A stretch of DNA of 64,000 nucleotides from Bradyrhizobium sp. AZCC 1610 (lineage in GTDB: Bacteria; Pseudomonadota; Alphaproteobacteria; Rhizobiales; Xanthobacteraceae). A model generated the notes under the pieces. It saw nothing but the letters and a program-made list of their open reading frames with translations. It was not told where the DNA came from and did no database searches. Within the stretch, counting starts at the first letter, position 1. Each line of letters starts with the position of its first letter. The translations under genes were made by a program, and so were the position numbers. The stretch covers positions 1,645,001 to 1,709,000 of the forward strand of contig NZ_JAZHRR010000001.1 of NCBI RefSeq assembly GCF_036924515.1. Direction: 5' to 3'. Below, piece after piece: positions 45,242 to 54,378 of this stretch.

Positions 45242-46209
45242 CGGAGCTTTGGATTGAGCGCGTCGCGCAGCCAGTCGCCAAGCAGGTTGATGGAAAGGAT
45301 CAGTCCCGCTAGCGCAATGCCTGGGAAGGCCACGATCCACCATTCGCCGGCGAACAGGTAATTGTTGCCGATCCGGATCAGGGTGCCGAGCGAGGGCATG
45401 GTGTCGGGCATGCCGGCGCCCAGAAACGACAGCGTCGCCTCGGTGATGATGGCGAGTGCTAGGTTGATGGTTGCGATCACCAGAATTGGGCCCATCGTGT
45501 TCGGCAACACGTGCCGGAAAATGATCTTGGTCGCGGGGAGGCCGATCAACTGCGCGGCCGCGACATAGTCCTTGTTCTTTTCGACCATGACCGAGCCGCG
45601 CACGGTGCGGGCATATTGTACCCAGAAGCTCAGCCCGATGGCGACCACCAGCACCGCCAGCGTACTCATGGCATCTAAGCGGTTGCCGAACACGGACTTG
45701 GCAACGCCGTTGACCAATAGTGCGATCAGGATCGCGGGGAAGGTGAGCTGCACATCGGCAATGCGCATGATCAGCCCGTCGACTGCACCACCGACATAAC
45801 CCGCGATGAGGCCAAGCGTGATGCCGAGCGTGCCGGCAAAGACGACGCCGAGTATGCCGACCACCAGCGAAATCCGCAAACCGTAGAGAATGGCGGAAAA
45901 CACGTCGCGGCCCTGCTCGTCGGTGCCGAGCAGGAACGGGCTCTGGCCCTCGGCCGTCCATAGCGGCGAGATCCGCGAATTCATCAATTGCAGCTGCGCC
46001 GGGTCGAACGGGTTCTGCACCGCGATCTGCGATGCAAAGATCGCCAGCAGGAAGAACAGGACGGTTACGGCCGCCGCGACCATGGTCATTCGGGAGCGGC
46101 GGAACGAATAGAAAATATCGCTGTCGAGCGTGCGCTTGAACCAGCCCGCGCCGGAACGCGCGGTGGGCGCATTCGACGGGGCTCGGTGTGGGACGACGGC
46201 ATCGGACAT
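45238..46209 (-). CDS. Peptide ABC transporter permease 2 (DppC-like)
   Basis: A 323-residue permease. An N-terminal hydrophilic stretch of about 45 residues precedes the first TM helix; then comes the periplasmic loop with LGTDEQGRDVFS, the typical DppC phrase, and four to five more helices. The coupling motif is in AAAQLIGLPATKIIFRHVLPN. It overlaps the downstream ATPase gene and follows the DppB-type gene by 13 bp. Confidence 0.9.
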   Translation of the reverse strand: MSDAVVPHRAPSNAPTARSGAGWFKRTLDSDIFYSFRRSRMTMVAAAVTVLFFLLAIFASQIAVQNPFDPAQLQLMNSRISPLWTAEGQSPFLLGTDEQGRDVFSAILYGLRISLVVGILGVVFAGTLGITLGLIAGYVGGAVDGLIMRIADVQLTFPAILIALLVNGVAKSVFGNRLDAMSTLAVLVVAIGLSFWVQYARTVRGSVMVEKNKDYVAAAQLIGLPATKIIFRHVLPNTMGPILVIATINLALAIITEATLSFLGAGMPDTMPSLGTLIRIGNNYLFAGEWWIVAFPGIALAGLILSINLLGDWLRDALNPKLR

Positions 46210-46222
46210 GAAGAATCTCGTC

Positions 46223-47203
46223 TCAAGCGGGACGGCTGATCGTCGAGCGCAGGCGCGGGTCGACGACGGTGTAGAGGATATCGACCACGAGGTTAATGGT
46301 GACGAAGATCAGCGAAATCATCAGCAAGTACGCTGCCATGATCGGGATATCGACGTTCTGGATCGCCTGCACGAACAACAAGCCCATGCCGGGCCACTGG
46401 AACACGGTTTCGGTGATGATCGAAAAAGCAATTACCGTACCAAACTGCAACCCGGCAACGGTGATGACGGGAACCAGCGTGTTCTTCAGTGCATGGCCGA
46501 AATGGACTGCGCGTGTGGTCAGTCCGCGGGCGCGGGCGAAGCGGATGTAGTCGGTGCGGAGCACCTCTAGCATTTCGGCGCGCACCAGCCGCATGATCAG
46601 GGTCATCTGGAACAGACCGAGCGTGATCGATGGCATGATCAGCGCCTTCAGTCCGGAAAGGGTGAGCAGGCCGGTCGTCCACCAGCCGATCCGCACCACG
46701 TCGCCGCGCCCGAACGAGGGCAGCCAGCCCAGCGTCACCGAGAACAGATAGATCATGAGAATGCCGATCAGGAACGTCGGCAGCGAGATTCCGATCAGCG
46801 ACACCGCTTGGAATATCTTGGTCAAAAACGTGTCGCGTCGCAACGCCGAATAGACTCCCATCAGGATGCCGAGCACCATGGCGAACACCGTGGCGCTGGC
46901 GGCGAGTTCCAGCGTCGCCGGCATACGCTCCATCAACAGGTTCGAAACCGGCTGGCGGAATTGGTAGGACACCCCGAACTTGAATTGCGCGGCATTGGCG
47001 AAGTAGCGGGCGAATTGCACCGGCACGGGATCGTCAAGCCCGAGAGATTTTCGTACCGCCTCGCGTTCAGCGGCCGGCGTATCCAATGAGACGATCTGGT
47101 TGACGGGGTCGCCGGCGAAGCGGAACATCGAGAACGCGATGACGCCGACCGCGATCATGACGCCGATGGCCTGGATAGCGCGGCGAAGAGTGAAAGCGAG
47201 CAT
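46223..47203 (-). CDS. Peptide ABC transporter permease 2 (DppB-like)
   Basis: A 326-residue six-TM permease starting MLAFTLRRAIQAIGVM. The coupling motif is in IRFARARGLTTRAVHFGHALKN. It is encoded 106 bp after the binding-protein gene; a hairpin in that gap may reduce its expression. It forms the translocation pore with permease 2 (DppC). Confidence 0.9.
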   Translation of the reverse strand: MLAFTLRRAIQAIGVMIAVGVIAFSMFRFAGDPVNQIVSLDTPAAEREAVRKSLGLDDPVPVQFARYFANAAQFKFGVSYQFRQPVSNLLMERMPATLELAASATVFAMVLGILMGVYSALRRDTFLTKIFQAVSLIGISLPTFLIGILMIYLFSVTLGWLPSFGRGDVVRIGWWTTGLLTLSGLKALIMPSITLGLFQMTLIMRLVRAEMLEVLRTDYIRFARARGLTTRAVHFGHALKNTLVPVITVAGLQFGTVIAFSIITETVFQWPGMGLLFVQAIQNVDIPIMAAYLLMISLIFVTINLVVDILYTVVDPRLRSTISRPA

Positions 47204-47264
47204 GGGTTCCTTTCACTGCTCTTTTGGTGCGGCGGCGGACGTCGGCGTCGCCTGGAAAAGCGAA

Positions 47265-47292
47265 GTCCCGGAAGCCGCTAGGCCGCCGGGAC
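47265..47292 (-). promoter_or_regulatory. Intercistronic hairpin after SBP 2
   Basis: Arms GTCCCGG (47265-47271) and CCGGGAC (47286-47292) form a stem just downstream of the binding-protein gene on the minus strand. No T-tract is seen. Such hairpins often protect the abundant binding-protein message and lower permease expression. Confidence 0.5.
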
Positions 47293-47309
47293 CTGGTGTT
47301 GAAGCCTGC

Positions 47310-48905
47310 CTAGTCCTGCTTGGTCGCCCAGTAGAGCAGGACCTGGTTGTCGGCGCGCTGGCTCAGCTTCACTTTCTTCGACACGCCCCACGCCAGAGCC
47401 TGCTGGTGCAGCGGGATATATCCAAAGTCCTTGGCGCCGATTTCGTACGCTTGCTTGATCAGGAGGTCGCGCTTGGCCATGTCGGACTCCTGGAGCACCT
47501 TGTCGGTGAGTTCGTCGAGCTTCTTGTTGCAGTAGCCGCCGAGATTGGCCTCGCCGCGGCTGGATTTCGGATCGTCACGGCAGCCCATGATGTCGAACAG
47601 GACGTTGTGGGAGTCGAGCGTGCCGGGTGTCCAGCCGAGCAGATAGAACGAGGTCTGGTAGCCGCCGGGCTTCAGCACCTTGGCGAAATACTGCGCTTTG
47701 GGCTGGGCCAGCAGCGTTACCTTGACGCCGATACGGGCGAGCATGCCGACGACCGCCTGACAGATCCCGGCGTCGTTGACGTAGCGGTCGTTCGGGCAGT
47801 CCATCGTGACTTCGAAGCCATCGGGATAACCGGCCTCGGTCAGAAGCTTCTTGGCACCGTCGGGATCGAGTTTCGGCCGCGTGAAGTCACCGGACAGCTT
47901 GAACAGTTGCGGGGCGATCATCAGCGCCGAGGGTGTCGACAGGCCGCGCATGACGCGGGTCTTGATCAGTTCGATATCGACGGCCTTGAAGAAGGCCTCG
48001 CGCACCTTGACGTCCTTGAACGGGTTCTTGCCCTTGACGTTGGAATAGAGCAGTTCGTCGCGAACCTGATCCATGCCAAGGAAGATGGTGCGGAGTTCCG
48101 GTCCCTTCAGCACCTGGGCATTGGGGCTGGAGTCCACCCGCGTGATATCCTGGATCGGAACCGGCTCGATGACGTCGACTTCGCCCGAGAGCAGGGCGGC
48201 CACGCGCGTGGCATCCGAGCCGATCGGCGTGAAGATGATTTCCTTGAGATTATGTTCGGGCTTGCGCCACCAATTCGGGTTGGCCTTGTACACCGTCTTC
48301 ACGCCGGGCTGATGGCTCTCGACGCTGAAGGGCCCGGTGCCGTTGGCGTTAAGCGAGGCAAAGCTCGGCGTGGTAGCCGCCGCGGGCGTCGGGTCGACCG
48401 AATTGTTCGCCTCGGCCCATTTCTTGCTCATGATGTACCAGGTATCCCATTGCGAATTGAGAATGGGATTGGGCGAGGTCAGAACGAAGTCCACCGTGTA
48501 GTCGTCGACCTTGACGACCTTGGCGTCGGTGGGAATGCGGGTCTGCAGGTTCGAGCCTTTTTTTCGAACGCGATCCGCCGAGAAAATAACGTCGTCGGCG
48601 GTGAAGGGATCGCCGTTCTGGAATTTCACACCCTTGCGCAGATGGAACCGCCAGCGGGTCGGCTCCGGCGTTTCCCAGCTCTCCGCCAGCGCCGGGATGA
48701 TCTTCAGGTCCCTGTCGCGGGCCACCAGTCCTTCGAAGACATGTCCGAGATGGGCGTGGGTGGTGCTCTCGTTCAGCGTATATGGGTCGAGCGATTTGAG
48801 GTCACCCTGGTTGGCATAGCGCAGGGACTGGGCCGATGCCGGCACCAATGCCAGGGCAAGGATCGTAGCCGTGGCCGCTGCAAGCAAACTCTGACGTACC
48901 GACAT
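47310..48905 (-). CDS. Peptide ABC transporter substrate-binding protein 2
   Basis: A 531-residue periplasmic SBP of family 5. The signal peptide is SLLAAATATILALALVPASAQ, with cleavage after SAQ. The mature domain opens with LRYANQGDLKSLDPYTLNEST. It heads the minus-strand transporter run and is divergent from the D-amino-acid dehydrogenase gene, so the 196-bp gap 48906-49101 must hold promoters. I saw no clear palindrome there. Confidence 0.92.
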   Translation of the reverse strand: MSVRQSLLAAATATILALALVPASAQSLRYANQGDLKSLDPYTLNESTTHAHLGHVFEGLVARDRDLKIIPALAESWETPEPTRWRFHLRKGVKFQNGDPFTADDVIFSADRVRKKGSNLQTRIPTDAKVVKVDDYTVDFVLTSPNPILNSQWDTWYIMSKKWAEANNSVDPTPAAATTPSFASLNANGTGPFSVESHQPGVKTVYKANPNWWRKPEHNLKEIIFTPIGSDATRVAALLSGEVDVIEPVPIQDITRVDSSPNAQVLKGPELRTIFLGMDQVRDELLYSNVKGKNPFKDVKVREAFFKAVDIELIKTRVMRGLSTPSALMIAPQLFKLSGDFTRPKLDPDGAKKLLTEAGYPDGFEVTMDCPNDRYVNDAGICQAVVGMLARIGVKVTLLAQPKAQYFAKVLKPGGYQTSFYLLGWTPGTLDSHNVLFDIMGCRDDPKSSRGEANLGGYCNKKLDELTDKVLQESDMAKRDLLIKQAYEIGAKDFGYIPLHQQALAWGVSKKVKLSQRADNQVLLYWATKQD

Positions 48906-49101
48906 TGTTCGATTTCCCCGCTTTGATCAGCAATTTCCGCAACTCGCGGCGGATATTGCCGAGCCATGTTGCCAGAGTCCAGCCGCCGCGCAAGCACCAT
49001 TTCCCCGCACCGCGTGCCGGTTTGCGCGGCGGTGCGGTATTGACTAGTTTCACCATAAGCCGTGCACGCAAGCACGTTACATTGAACTTTCGGAGTGCCG
49101 G

Positions 49102-50355
49102 ATGGCGGAACTGAAGGCCGACGTTCTCGTCCTGGGTGCGGGCATGGTAGGCGTCAGCGCCGCCTTGCACCTGCAGAAACGCGGCCGGAACGTGGTTCTG
49201 ATCGACCGGCACGAGGTAGCCGGCGAGGAAACCAGTTACGGCAATGGCGGACTGATCGAATGCGCCTCGGTCTTTCCCTACATGTTTCCGCGGGACCTGG
49301 GCCAGATCCTGCGCTACGCGTTCCTTCGCGCGCCGCAGGTGCGTTACCATTTCAGGGATTTGCCGGCCTTCCTGCCGTGGCTGACACGGTATTTCCTCGC
49401 CTCGTCGCCGCAGCGTGCACTGCACAGTGCGATGGCCGAATTGCCGCTGATCCAGCGCAGCCTGATCGAGCATGAAGCGCTGATTGCGGAAGCCAATGTG
49501 CCTGAGCTGTTGCGGCGGACCGGCTGGATCAAGCTGTTTCGCTCCGAGGCGACGCTTGCGGGCGCCGTGGGGGATCTGGAGCGAGCCAGGCAGTATGGGG
49601 TCGCGGGCGAGATCCTGGACACGGCGGCGATTATTGCGCGCGAGCCGCATCTGACCGGCGATTTCAGCGGCGCAATCCATTTTCCGGCTCCGGGCTTCGT
49701 GCCGGATCCCGGCGGCTTGGCCAAAGCCTATTCGGCGCTGTTCGGCCGCAAGGGCGGGCGATACCTAGTCGGTGACGCGCGAACGCTCGAACAATCCGGC
49801 GGACGGTGGCGGGTGGCGACGCTGGAAGGCACCATTACGGCGCGCGACGTCGTGGTGGCGATGGGGCCGTGGTCCGACCAGATTTTTGCGCCGCTCGGCT
49901 ATTCGATCCCGCTTCAGGTCAAGCGCGGCTATCATTTGCATCTCAAGGCGAGCGGCAATGCGGTCTTGAATCATCCCGTGCTGGACACCGATCTCGGCTA
50001 TTTGCTGGCGCCGATGAATCGCGGCATTCGCCTGACCACCGGCGCGGAGTTTGCCCACCGCGATGCGCCGCCGACGCCGGTCCAGGTCGAGCGGGCGCTG
50101 CCGCGGGCGCATAAATTGTTCCCACTGGGTGCGCCGGTCGACGCCGCGCCCTGGAAGGGCGCGCGCCCCTGTTTGCCTGATATGCTGCCGGTGATCGGCA
50201 GGGCCCCCCGGCATGCCGGGCTATGGTTCGATTTCGGCCACCAGCACCACGGCCTGACGCTCGGACCGGCAACCGGCCGCCTGCTGGCCGAAATGATGAC
50301 CGGCGAGACCCCGTTTGCCGATGCCAGGCCCTTTGCGGTCGAACGCTTTGGTTGA
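49102..50355 (+). CDS. FAD-dependent D-amino-acid dehydrogenase-like oxidoreductase (DadA family)
   Basis: A 417-residue DAO-family flavoprotein. VLGAGMVGVSAALHLQKRG near residues 10-30 is the FAD dinucleotide motif, followed by LIDRHEVAGEETSYGNGG, the usual DadA region. The C-terminus has DMLPVIGRAP and FGHQHHGLTLGP. Such enzymes oxidise D-amino acids at the inner membrane. Divergence from a peptide importer fits use of imported peptides or cell-wall fragments. The true amine is not known. Confidence 0.87.
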   Translation: MAELKADVLVLGAGMVGVSAALHLQKRGRNVVLIDRHEVAGEETSYGNGGLIECASVFPYMFPRDLGQILRYAFLRAPQVRYHFRDLPAFLPWLTRYFLASSPQRALHSAMAELPLIQRSLIEHEALIAEANVPELLRRTGWIKLFRSEATLAGAVGDLERARQYGVAGEILDTAAIIAREPHLTGDFSGAIHFPAPGFVPDPGGLAKAYSALFGRKGGRYLVGDARTLEQSGGRWRVATLEGTITARDVVVAMGPWSDQIFAPLGYSIPLQVKRGYHLHLKASGNAVLNHPVLDTDLGYLLAPMNRGIRLTTGAEFAHRDAPPTPVQVERALPRAHKLFPLGAPVDAAPWKGARPCLPDMLPVIGRAPRHAGLWFDFGHQHHGLTLGPATGRLLAEMMTGETPFADARPFAVERFG

Positions 50356-50452
50356 CCATACCGGGAATTGAGAGGGCCGAAGGCCGGGTCTTTTCCTTGC
50401 GCGATCAGGGCTATCGTGGCGATACTGCAACGACCCAGCAAGAGGAGCGGTC

Positions 50453-50707
50453 ATGAAAGTTAACGTCGAAATAGATTGCACGCCGCTGGAAGCCAGGCAG
50501 TTTTTCGGATTGCCTGACGTCTCGCCGATGCAGACCGCCGTGATGGACAAGATGCAGCAACAGGTGATGGCCAACATCGAAAAGGTTTCGCCGGAATCGC
50601 TGATCCAGAGCTGGTTCACGTTCGATCCCAAGATCGCCGAGCGGTTTCAGGACATGTTCGTGACCATGGCTGGCCTCGGCGGCATGGGTCAGAAGGACAA
50701 GAAGTAA
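50453..50707 (+). CDS. DUF6489-like small protein
   Basis: An 84-residue soluble protein. It opens with MKVNVEIDCTPLEARQFFGLPDVSP and ends in GMGQKDKK. Homologues that I know only as DUF6489 occur beside PHA- or lipid-related hydrolases in Alphaproteobacteria, from memory. Its stop is directly followed by the GTG of the alpha/beta-hydrolase gene, so the two are coupled. Function unknown. Confidence 0.72.
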   Translation: MKVNVEIDCTPLEARQFFGLPDVSPMQTAVMDKMQQQVMANIEKVSPESLIQSWFTFDPKIAERFQDMFVTMAGLGGMGQKDKK

Positions 50708-51508
50708 GTGGCCATCGCGGAAGGCGGCGCGGCGACGGAAGAGCAACGGCTTCGGCCGCCGAGCCTGTTCCTGATGTTGGCAGAAACGAGGGCCTTGTTC
50801 GAGCTGAACTCGAGCCTCTTGCTGTCGCCGCTATTGTTGCGCGCGCCGAGGGGCGATGGGCATCCGGTGCTGGCGCTGCCGGGCTTTCTCGCCAGCGATC
50901 TCTCGATGGCGCCGATGCGGCGCTACCTGAAAGAACTCGGCTATGATACCTATGCGTGGAACATGGGCCGCAATTTCGGCGGCGTCGCTTCCAAGCGCGG
51001 CGCGTTGCGCGATCTCTTGCAGCGCATTCATGAATCGACCGGCCGCAAGGTCAGCCTGGTCGGCTGGAGTCTCGGCGGCGTCTACGCGCGCGATCTCGCC
51101 CTGCAGATGCCGGACATGGTGCGTGCCGTGATTACGCTCGGCAGTCCGTTTGCCAACGACATCCGCGCGACCAACGCCACCCGGCTCTACGAGGCGCTGT
51201 CGGGGGAGGCCGTCGACGACAATCTGGAAATCCGCCAGGCGATCGCCGGTGACCTGCCGGTGCCGGCGACCTCGATCTATTCCCGCACCGACGGCATCGT
51301 GAACTGGCACACCAGCCTGTTGCGTCCCTCCGAAACCGCCGAAAACATCGAGGTGTGCCTCGCCAGCCATATCGGGCTCGGCGTCAATCCCGCTGCATTA
51401 TGGGCGGTCGCCGACCGCCTGGCGCAGGCCGAGGGCGAATTTAAGCATTTTGACCGATCAGGACCGTTTGCGATTGCCTATGGCCCCCCTGAAAATGCAC
51501 AATCCTGA
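50708..51508 (+). CDS. Alpha/beta hydrolase (lipase-like)
   Basis: A 266-residue hydrolase with GTG start at the base after the previous stop. VLALPGFLASDLS is the oxyanion strand, GWSLGG (Ser121) the nucleophile elbow. SRTDGIVNW supplies a candidate acid, and the His of ASHIGLG a candidate base. The last acidic/basic parts fit PGAP1- or triacylglycerol-lipase-like enzymes. No signal peptide. It is followed by the WS/DGAT gene, so it may act on neutral lipid. Confidence 0.82.
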   Translation: MAIAEGGAATEEQRLRPPSLFLMLAETRALFELNSSLLLSPLLLRAPRGDGHPVLALPGFLASDLSMAPMRRYLKELGYDTYAWNMGRNFGGVASKRGALRDLLQRIHESTGRKVSLVGWSLGGVYARDLALQMPDMVRAVITLGSPFANDIRATNATRLYEALSGEAVDDNLEIRQAIAGDLPVPATSIYSRTDGIVNWHTSLLRPSETAENIEVCLASHIGLGVNPAALWAVADRLAQAEGEFKHFDRSGPFAIAYGPPENAQS

Positions 51509-51663
51509 CCAAAGCCCTAAGGTAAGGGGATGATTTCGAATGAGCCCGCCGTGCAATTGAGGCAGGATGGGTGGCGGTTTTCGGAATTTGCTCCAATAAT
51601 AAAGACGTTCTGAACGCCAGAAGTGCCATCAAGGCGCCGCGTTTTCTACTGCGGGAGGAAAAT

Positions 51664-53211
51664 ATGGCGGACGCCAAGAAACTGTCTTCGATGGACGCGT
51701 CGTTTCTCTATCTGGAAACGCCTGAGATGCCGATGCACGTCGGGAGCATGGCGATCTTCCGCCTGCCGGAGAACTACAACGGCAACTTCTTCGAAGACTT
51801 CAAGGCGATGATCGCCTCGCGGCTGCACATTGCGCCAATCCTCAAAGCCCGTCTGGAAAAGGCCCCGCTCGACATCGATCATCCGTCCTGGGTCGAGGAC
51901 GACCAGTTCGACATCGACCGTCACATCTTCCGCGGCAGCCTTCCGGCGCCGTATGACCGCGCCACGCTCGAGCGCATCGTCGGCTGGATGCATGCCAAGC
52001 TGCTCAACCGCGCCCGGCCGCTCTGGGAGTTCTATGTCTTCGAGGGCATGAAGGACAACGAGATCGGGCTCTATTCCAAGATGCATCACGCCTGCATCGA
52101 CGGCGGCGCGGGCGCGGCGCTGACCAACATGATCTACGACGTCACGCCGGTGCCGCGCCTGGTCGAGCAACCGATCCCGCAGGCCAAGGGCGGCAATGAG
52201 CCGCGCGACATCGCCGCCAATCTCATCGACTCCTACCAGCAGCTCTGGCGCCAGCCCTTCGACGGCTCATCGACGCCGAAGACCCTCGACCTGCCGCGCT
52301 CGGGCAAGAGCGATCTCGGATCGATCCTGTTCGACAACGCCATGTTCCAGATCGAGAGCGCGGTGAAATTCGCCGGCAGCATTCCGGCGATGCTCAAGAG
52401 CGTCTCCGACGTCGTCGGCAAGATCTCCGATCCGAAGTCGCGCGACAGCATCGCCAGCATGGTTTCGCCGCCGACCATTTTGAACAAGGCGATTTCGTCG
52501 GAGCGCAGTTTCGCCGGCACGTCGATCTCGCTGTCGCGGGCCAAGGCGCTCGCGAAGCTTTCCGGCGGCAAGCTCAACGATGTGGTGCTGGCGCTCTCCT
52601 CGGGCGTGGTCCGGCGCTACTTGTTGGAACGGGGAGCCTTGCCCGCCAAGTCGATGACCGCCGCGGTGCCGATCTCGCTGCGCGAGGAGGGCAACACCGA
52701 GGCCAACAACCAGGTGTTCGGCATGATCTGCTCGATCGCCACCAATATCGAGGACCCGAAGGCGCGGCTGGAGGCGATCATCGCGCAATCCACCAAGTCC
52801 AAGGAGATGTCGCATCCGCTGCGGGCCTTCATGCCGCAGGTCTCCAACGTCTCGATGCTGGGCGCGCCGATCCTGGTGCAGATTATGGCGCTGCTCTACA
52901 GCCGCTCGGACCTGTCGAACGTGTTGCCGCCGTCCGCCAACATCACCGTGTCCAACGTGCCCGGACCGCGGCAGACGCTGTACGCGGCAGGCGCGGAATT
53001 GCTGCACATCTTCCCGGTGTCGATCTCGACCCACGGGATCGCGCTCAACATCACCGTGCAGAGCTACCGCGACCAGCTCGATTTCGGCTTCATCGCGGGC
53101 GCCAATATCATTCCGCATGTCCAGGTTATGTGCGACATGCTGCCGGTTGAATTCGAAGCGCTGGAGGCGGCGTTCGCGCCGCCGCCGACCATGACCCGCG
53201 CGGCTGAATAG
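51664..53211 (+). CDS. WS/DGAT wax ester synthase/diacylglycerol acyltransferase
   Basis: A 515-residue acyl-CoA-dependent acyltransferase that makes wax esters or triacylglycerol at the membrane. The catalytic motif HHACIDG is at residues 141-147, preceded by KMHH. The C-terminal half has the family's NVLPPSANITVSNVPGP segment. GGGAGGAAAAT gives a strong ribosome site for the ATG. Bradyrhizobia are not known for heavy wax or triacylglycerol storage, so the product may be a minor lipid. It begins a set of lipid-related genes that runs to the CYP102-type gene. Confidence 0.9.
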   Translation: MADAKKLSSMDASFLYLETPEMPMHVGSMAIFRLPENYNGNFFEDFKAMIASRLHIAPILKARLEKAPLDIDHPSWVEDDQFDIDRHIFRGSLPAPYDRATLERIVGWMHAKLLNRARPLWEFYVFEGMKDNEIGLYSKMHHACIDGGAGAALTNMIYDVTPVPRLVEQPIPQAKGGNEPRDIAANLIDSYQQLWRQPFDGSSTPKTLDLPRSGKSDLGSILFDNAMFQIESAVKFAGSIPAMLKSVSDVVGKISDPKSRDSIASMVSPPTILNKAISSERSFAGTSISLSRAKALAKLSGGKLNDVVLALSSGVVRRYLLERGALPAKSMTAAVPISLREEGNTEANNQVFGMICSIATNIEDPKARLEAIIAQSTKSKEMSHPLRAFMPQVSNVSMLGAPILVQIMALLYSRSDLSNVLPPSANITVSNVPGPRQTLYAAGAELLHIFPVSISTHGIALNITVQSYRDQLDFGFIAGANIIPHVQVMCDMLPVEFEALEAAFAPPPTMTRAAE

Positions 53212-53220
53212 GGGCTTGTG

Positions 53221-54216
53221 ATGATTGAAATGCCGCCGCTGCAGTTCGCTCAGACGAACGGTATTCGCATGGGCTACTACGAGGCGGGTCCGAAGTCGGA
53301 CGCGCCGCCCGTCATCCTGTGCCACGGCTGGCCGGAAATCGCGTTTTCCTGGCGTCACCAGATCAAGGCCTTGGGCGAGGCCGGCATCCGGGTAATCGCG
53401 CCGGATCAGCGCGGCTATGGCGCCACCGACCGGCCCGAGCCGGTCGAGGCCTACGACATGGAGCATCTGACCGGCGACCTCGTCGGGCTGCTCGATCATC
53501 TCAAAGTCGACAAGGCGATCTTCGTCGGCCACGACTGGGGCGGTTTTATCGTCTGGCAGATGCCGCTGCGGCACATCGATCGCGTTGCCGGCGTCGTCGG
53601 GGTCAATACGCCGCATTGGGATCGCGCGCCGGCCGATCCGATCGAGCTGTTTCGTCAGCGCTTCGGCGACAAGATGTACATTGTGCAATTCCAGGACCCT
53701 GGCCGCGAGCCTGACAGGATTTTCGCAAGCCGCGTCGAACAGACCTTTGATGCGTTCATGCGCAAGCCGGTGGCGCGCCCCGAAGGTACACCGGAGGAAC
53801 AGCCGATTGCCGGCGTCGGCGCGTCGCCGCGGCTCAATCTTGCGTTTCCGCAGATGATCGCAAATTACGATGCCAAACACGATCCGCGCACGCCGATCCT
53901 GTCGCCGGAAGAAAAGAAGGTGTTCGTCGATACTTTCACGAAGACCGGCTTTACCGGCGGCATCAACTGGTACCGCAACTTTTCGCGCAACTGGCAGCGC
54001 TCGGAAGGCCTCGACCATACCGTCCGCGTGCCGTCGCTGATGATCATGGCCGAGAACGACGCGGTGCTGCCGCCATCGGCCGCCGACGGCATGGAGAGGC
54101 TCGTTCCCGATCTGGAGAAATATCTCGTGCGCGACAGCGGCCATTGGACGCAGCAGGAAAAGCCGGACGAGATCAGCGCCAAGCTGATCGAATGGCGTAA
54201 GAAGCGGTTTGGGTGA
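53221..54216 (+). CDS. Epoxide hydrolase-like alpha/beta hydrolase
   Basis: A 331-residue hydrolase with the epoxide-hydrolase pattern: HGWPE oxyanion motif, nucleophile GHDWGG (Asp105), and a C-terminal SGHWTQQEKP with the His base. The Tyr-bearing cap region is present between them. It opens epoxides, possibly fatty ones, to diols. Start ATG at 53221 is five bases after AGGGGC and nine after the WS/DGAT stop. The CYP102-type gene follows 162 bp later, and P450 epoxidation plus hydrolase would be a logical pair. Confidence 0.87.
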   Translation: MIEMPPLQFAQTNGIRMGYYEAGPKSDAPPVILCHGWPEIAFSWRHQIKALGEAGIRVIAPDQRGYGATDRPEPVEAYDMEHLTGDLVGLLDHLKVDKAIFVGHDWGGFIVWQMPLRHIDRVAGVVGVNTPHWDRAPADPIELFRQRFGDKMYIVQFQDPGREPDRIFASRVEQTFDAFMRKPVARPEGTPEEQPIAGVGASPRLNLAFPQMIANYDAKHDPRTPILSPEEKKVFVDTFTKTGFTGGINWYRNFSRNWQRSEGLDHTVRVPSLMIMAENDAVLPPSAADGMERLVPDLEKYLVRDSGHWTQQEKPDEISAKLIEWRKKRFG

Positions 54217-54231
54217 GGAACGGTGCCGCAT

Positions 54232-54341
54232 CGTCATTGCGAGCGGAGCGAAGCAATCCATGGCGCGGCAAAGCAAGAGTGGATTGCTTCGTCGCTTCGC
54301 TCCCTTGCGCAAACGCTTCGCGTTTGTCGCAGGCAATAACG
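54232..54341. repeat. Inverted repeat of the CGTCATTGCGAG family, copy 2
   Basis: It starts CGTCATTGCGAGCGGAGCGA, contains GAAGCAATCCAT and its complement, and ends near GCAATAACG. An inserted stem (AACGCTTCGCGTTT) enlarges the end. It lies just before the CYP102-type gene. Confidence 0.8.
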
Positions 54342-54378
54342 GTGTAGGCGTATCAGCGCGGCAGGAGATACTTCGATA

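Noticed and set aside
45242..45961. N-terminal extension of the OppD-like gene
   Set aside because: The extra sequence is an out-of-frame reading of the DppC gene; ABC family length and the ATGA overlap support the start at 45241.
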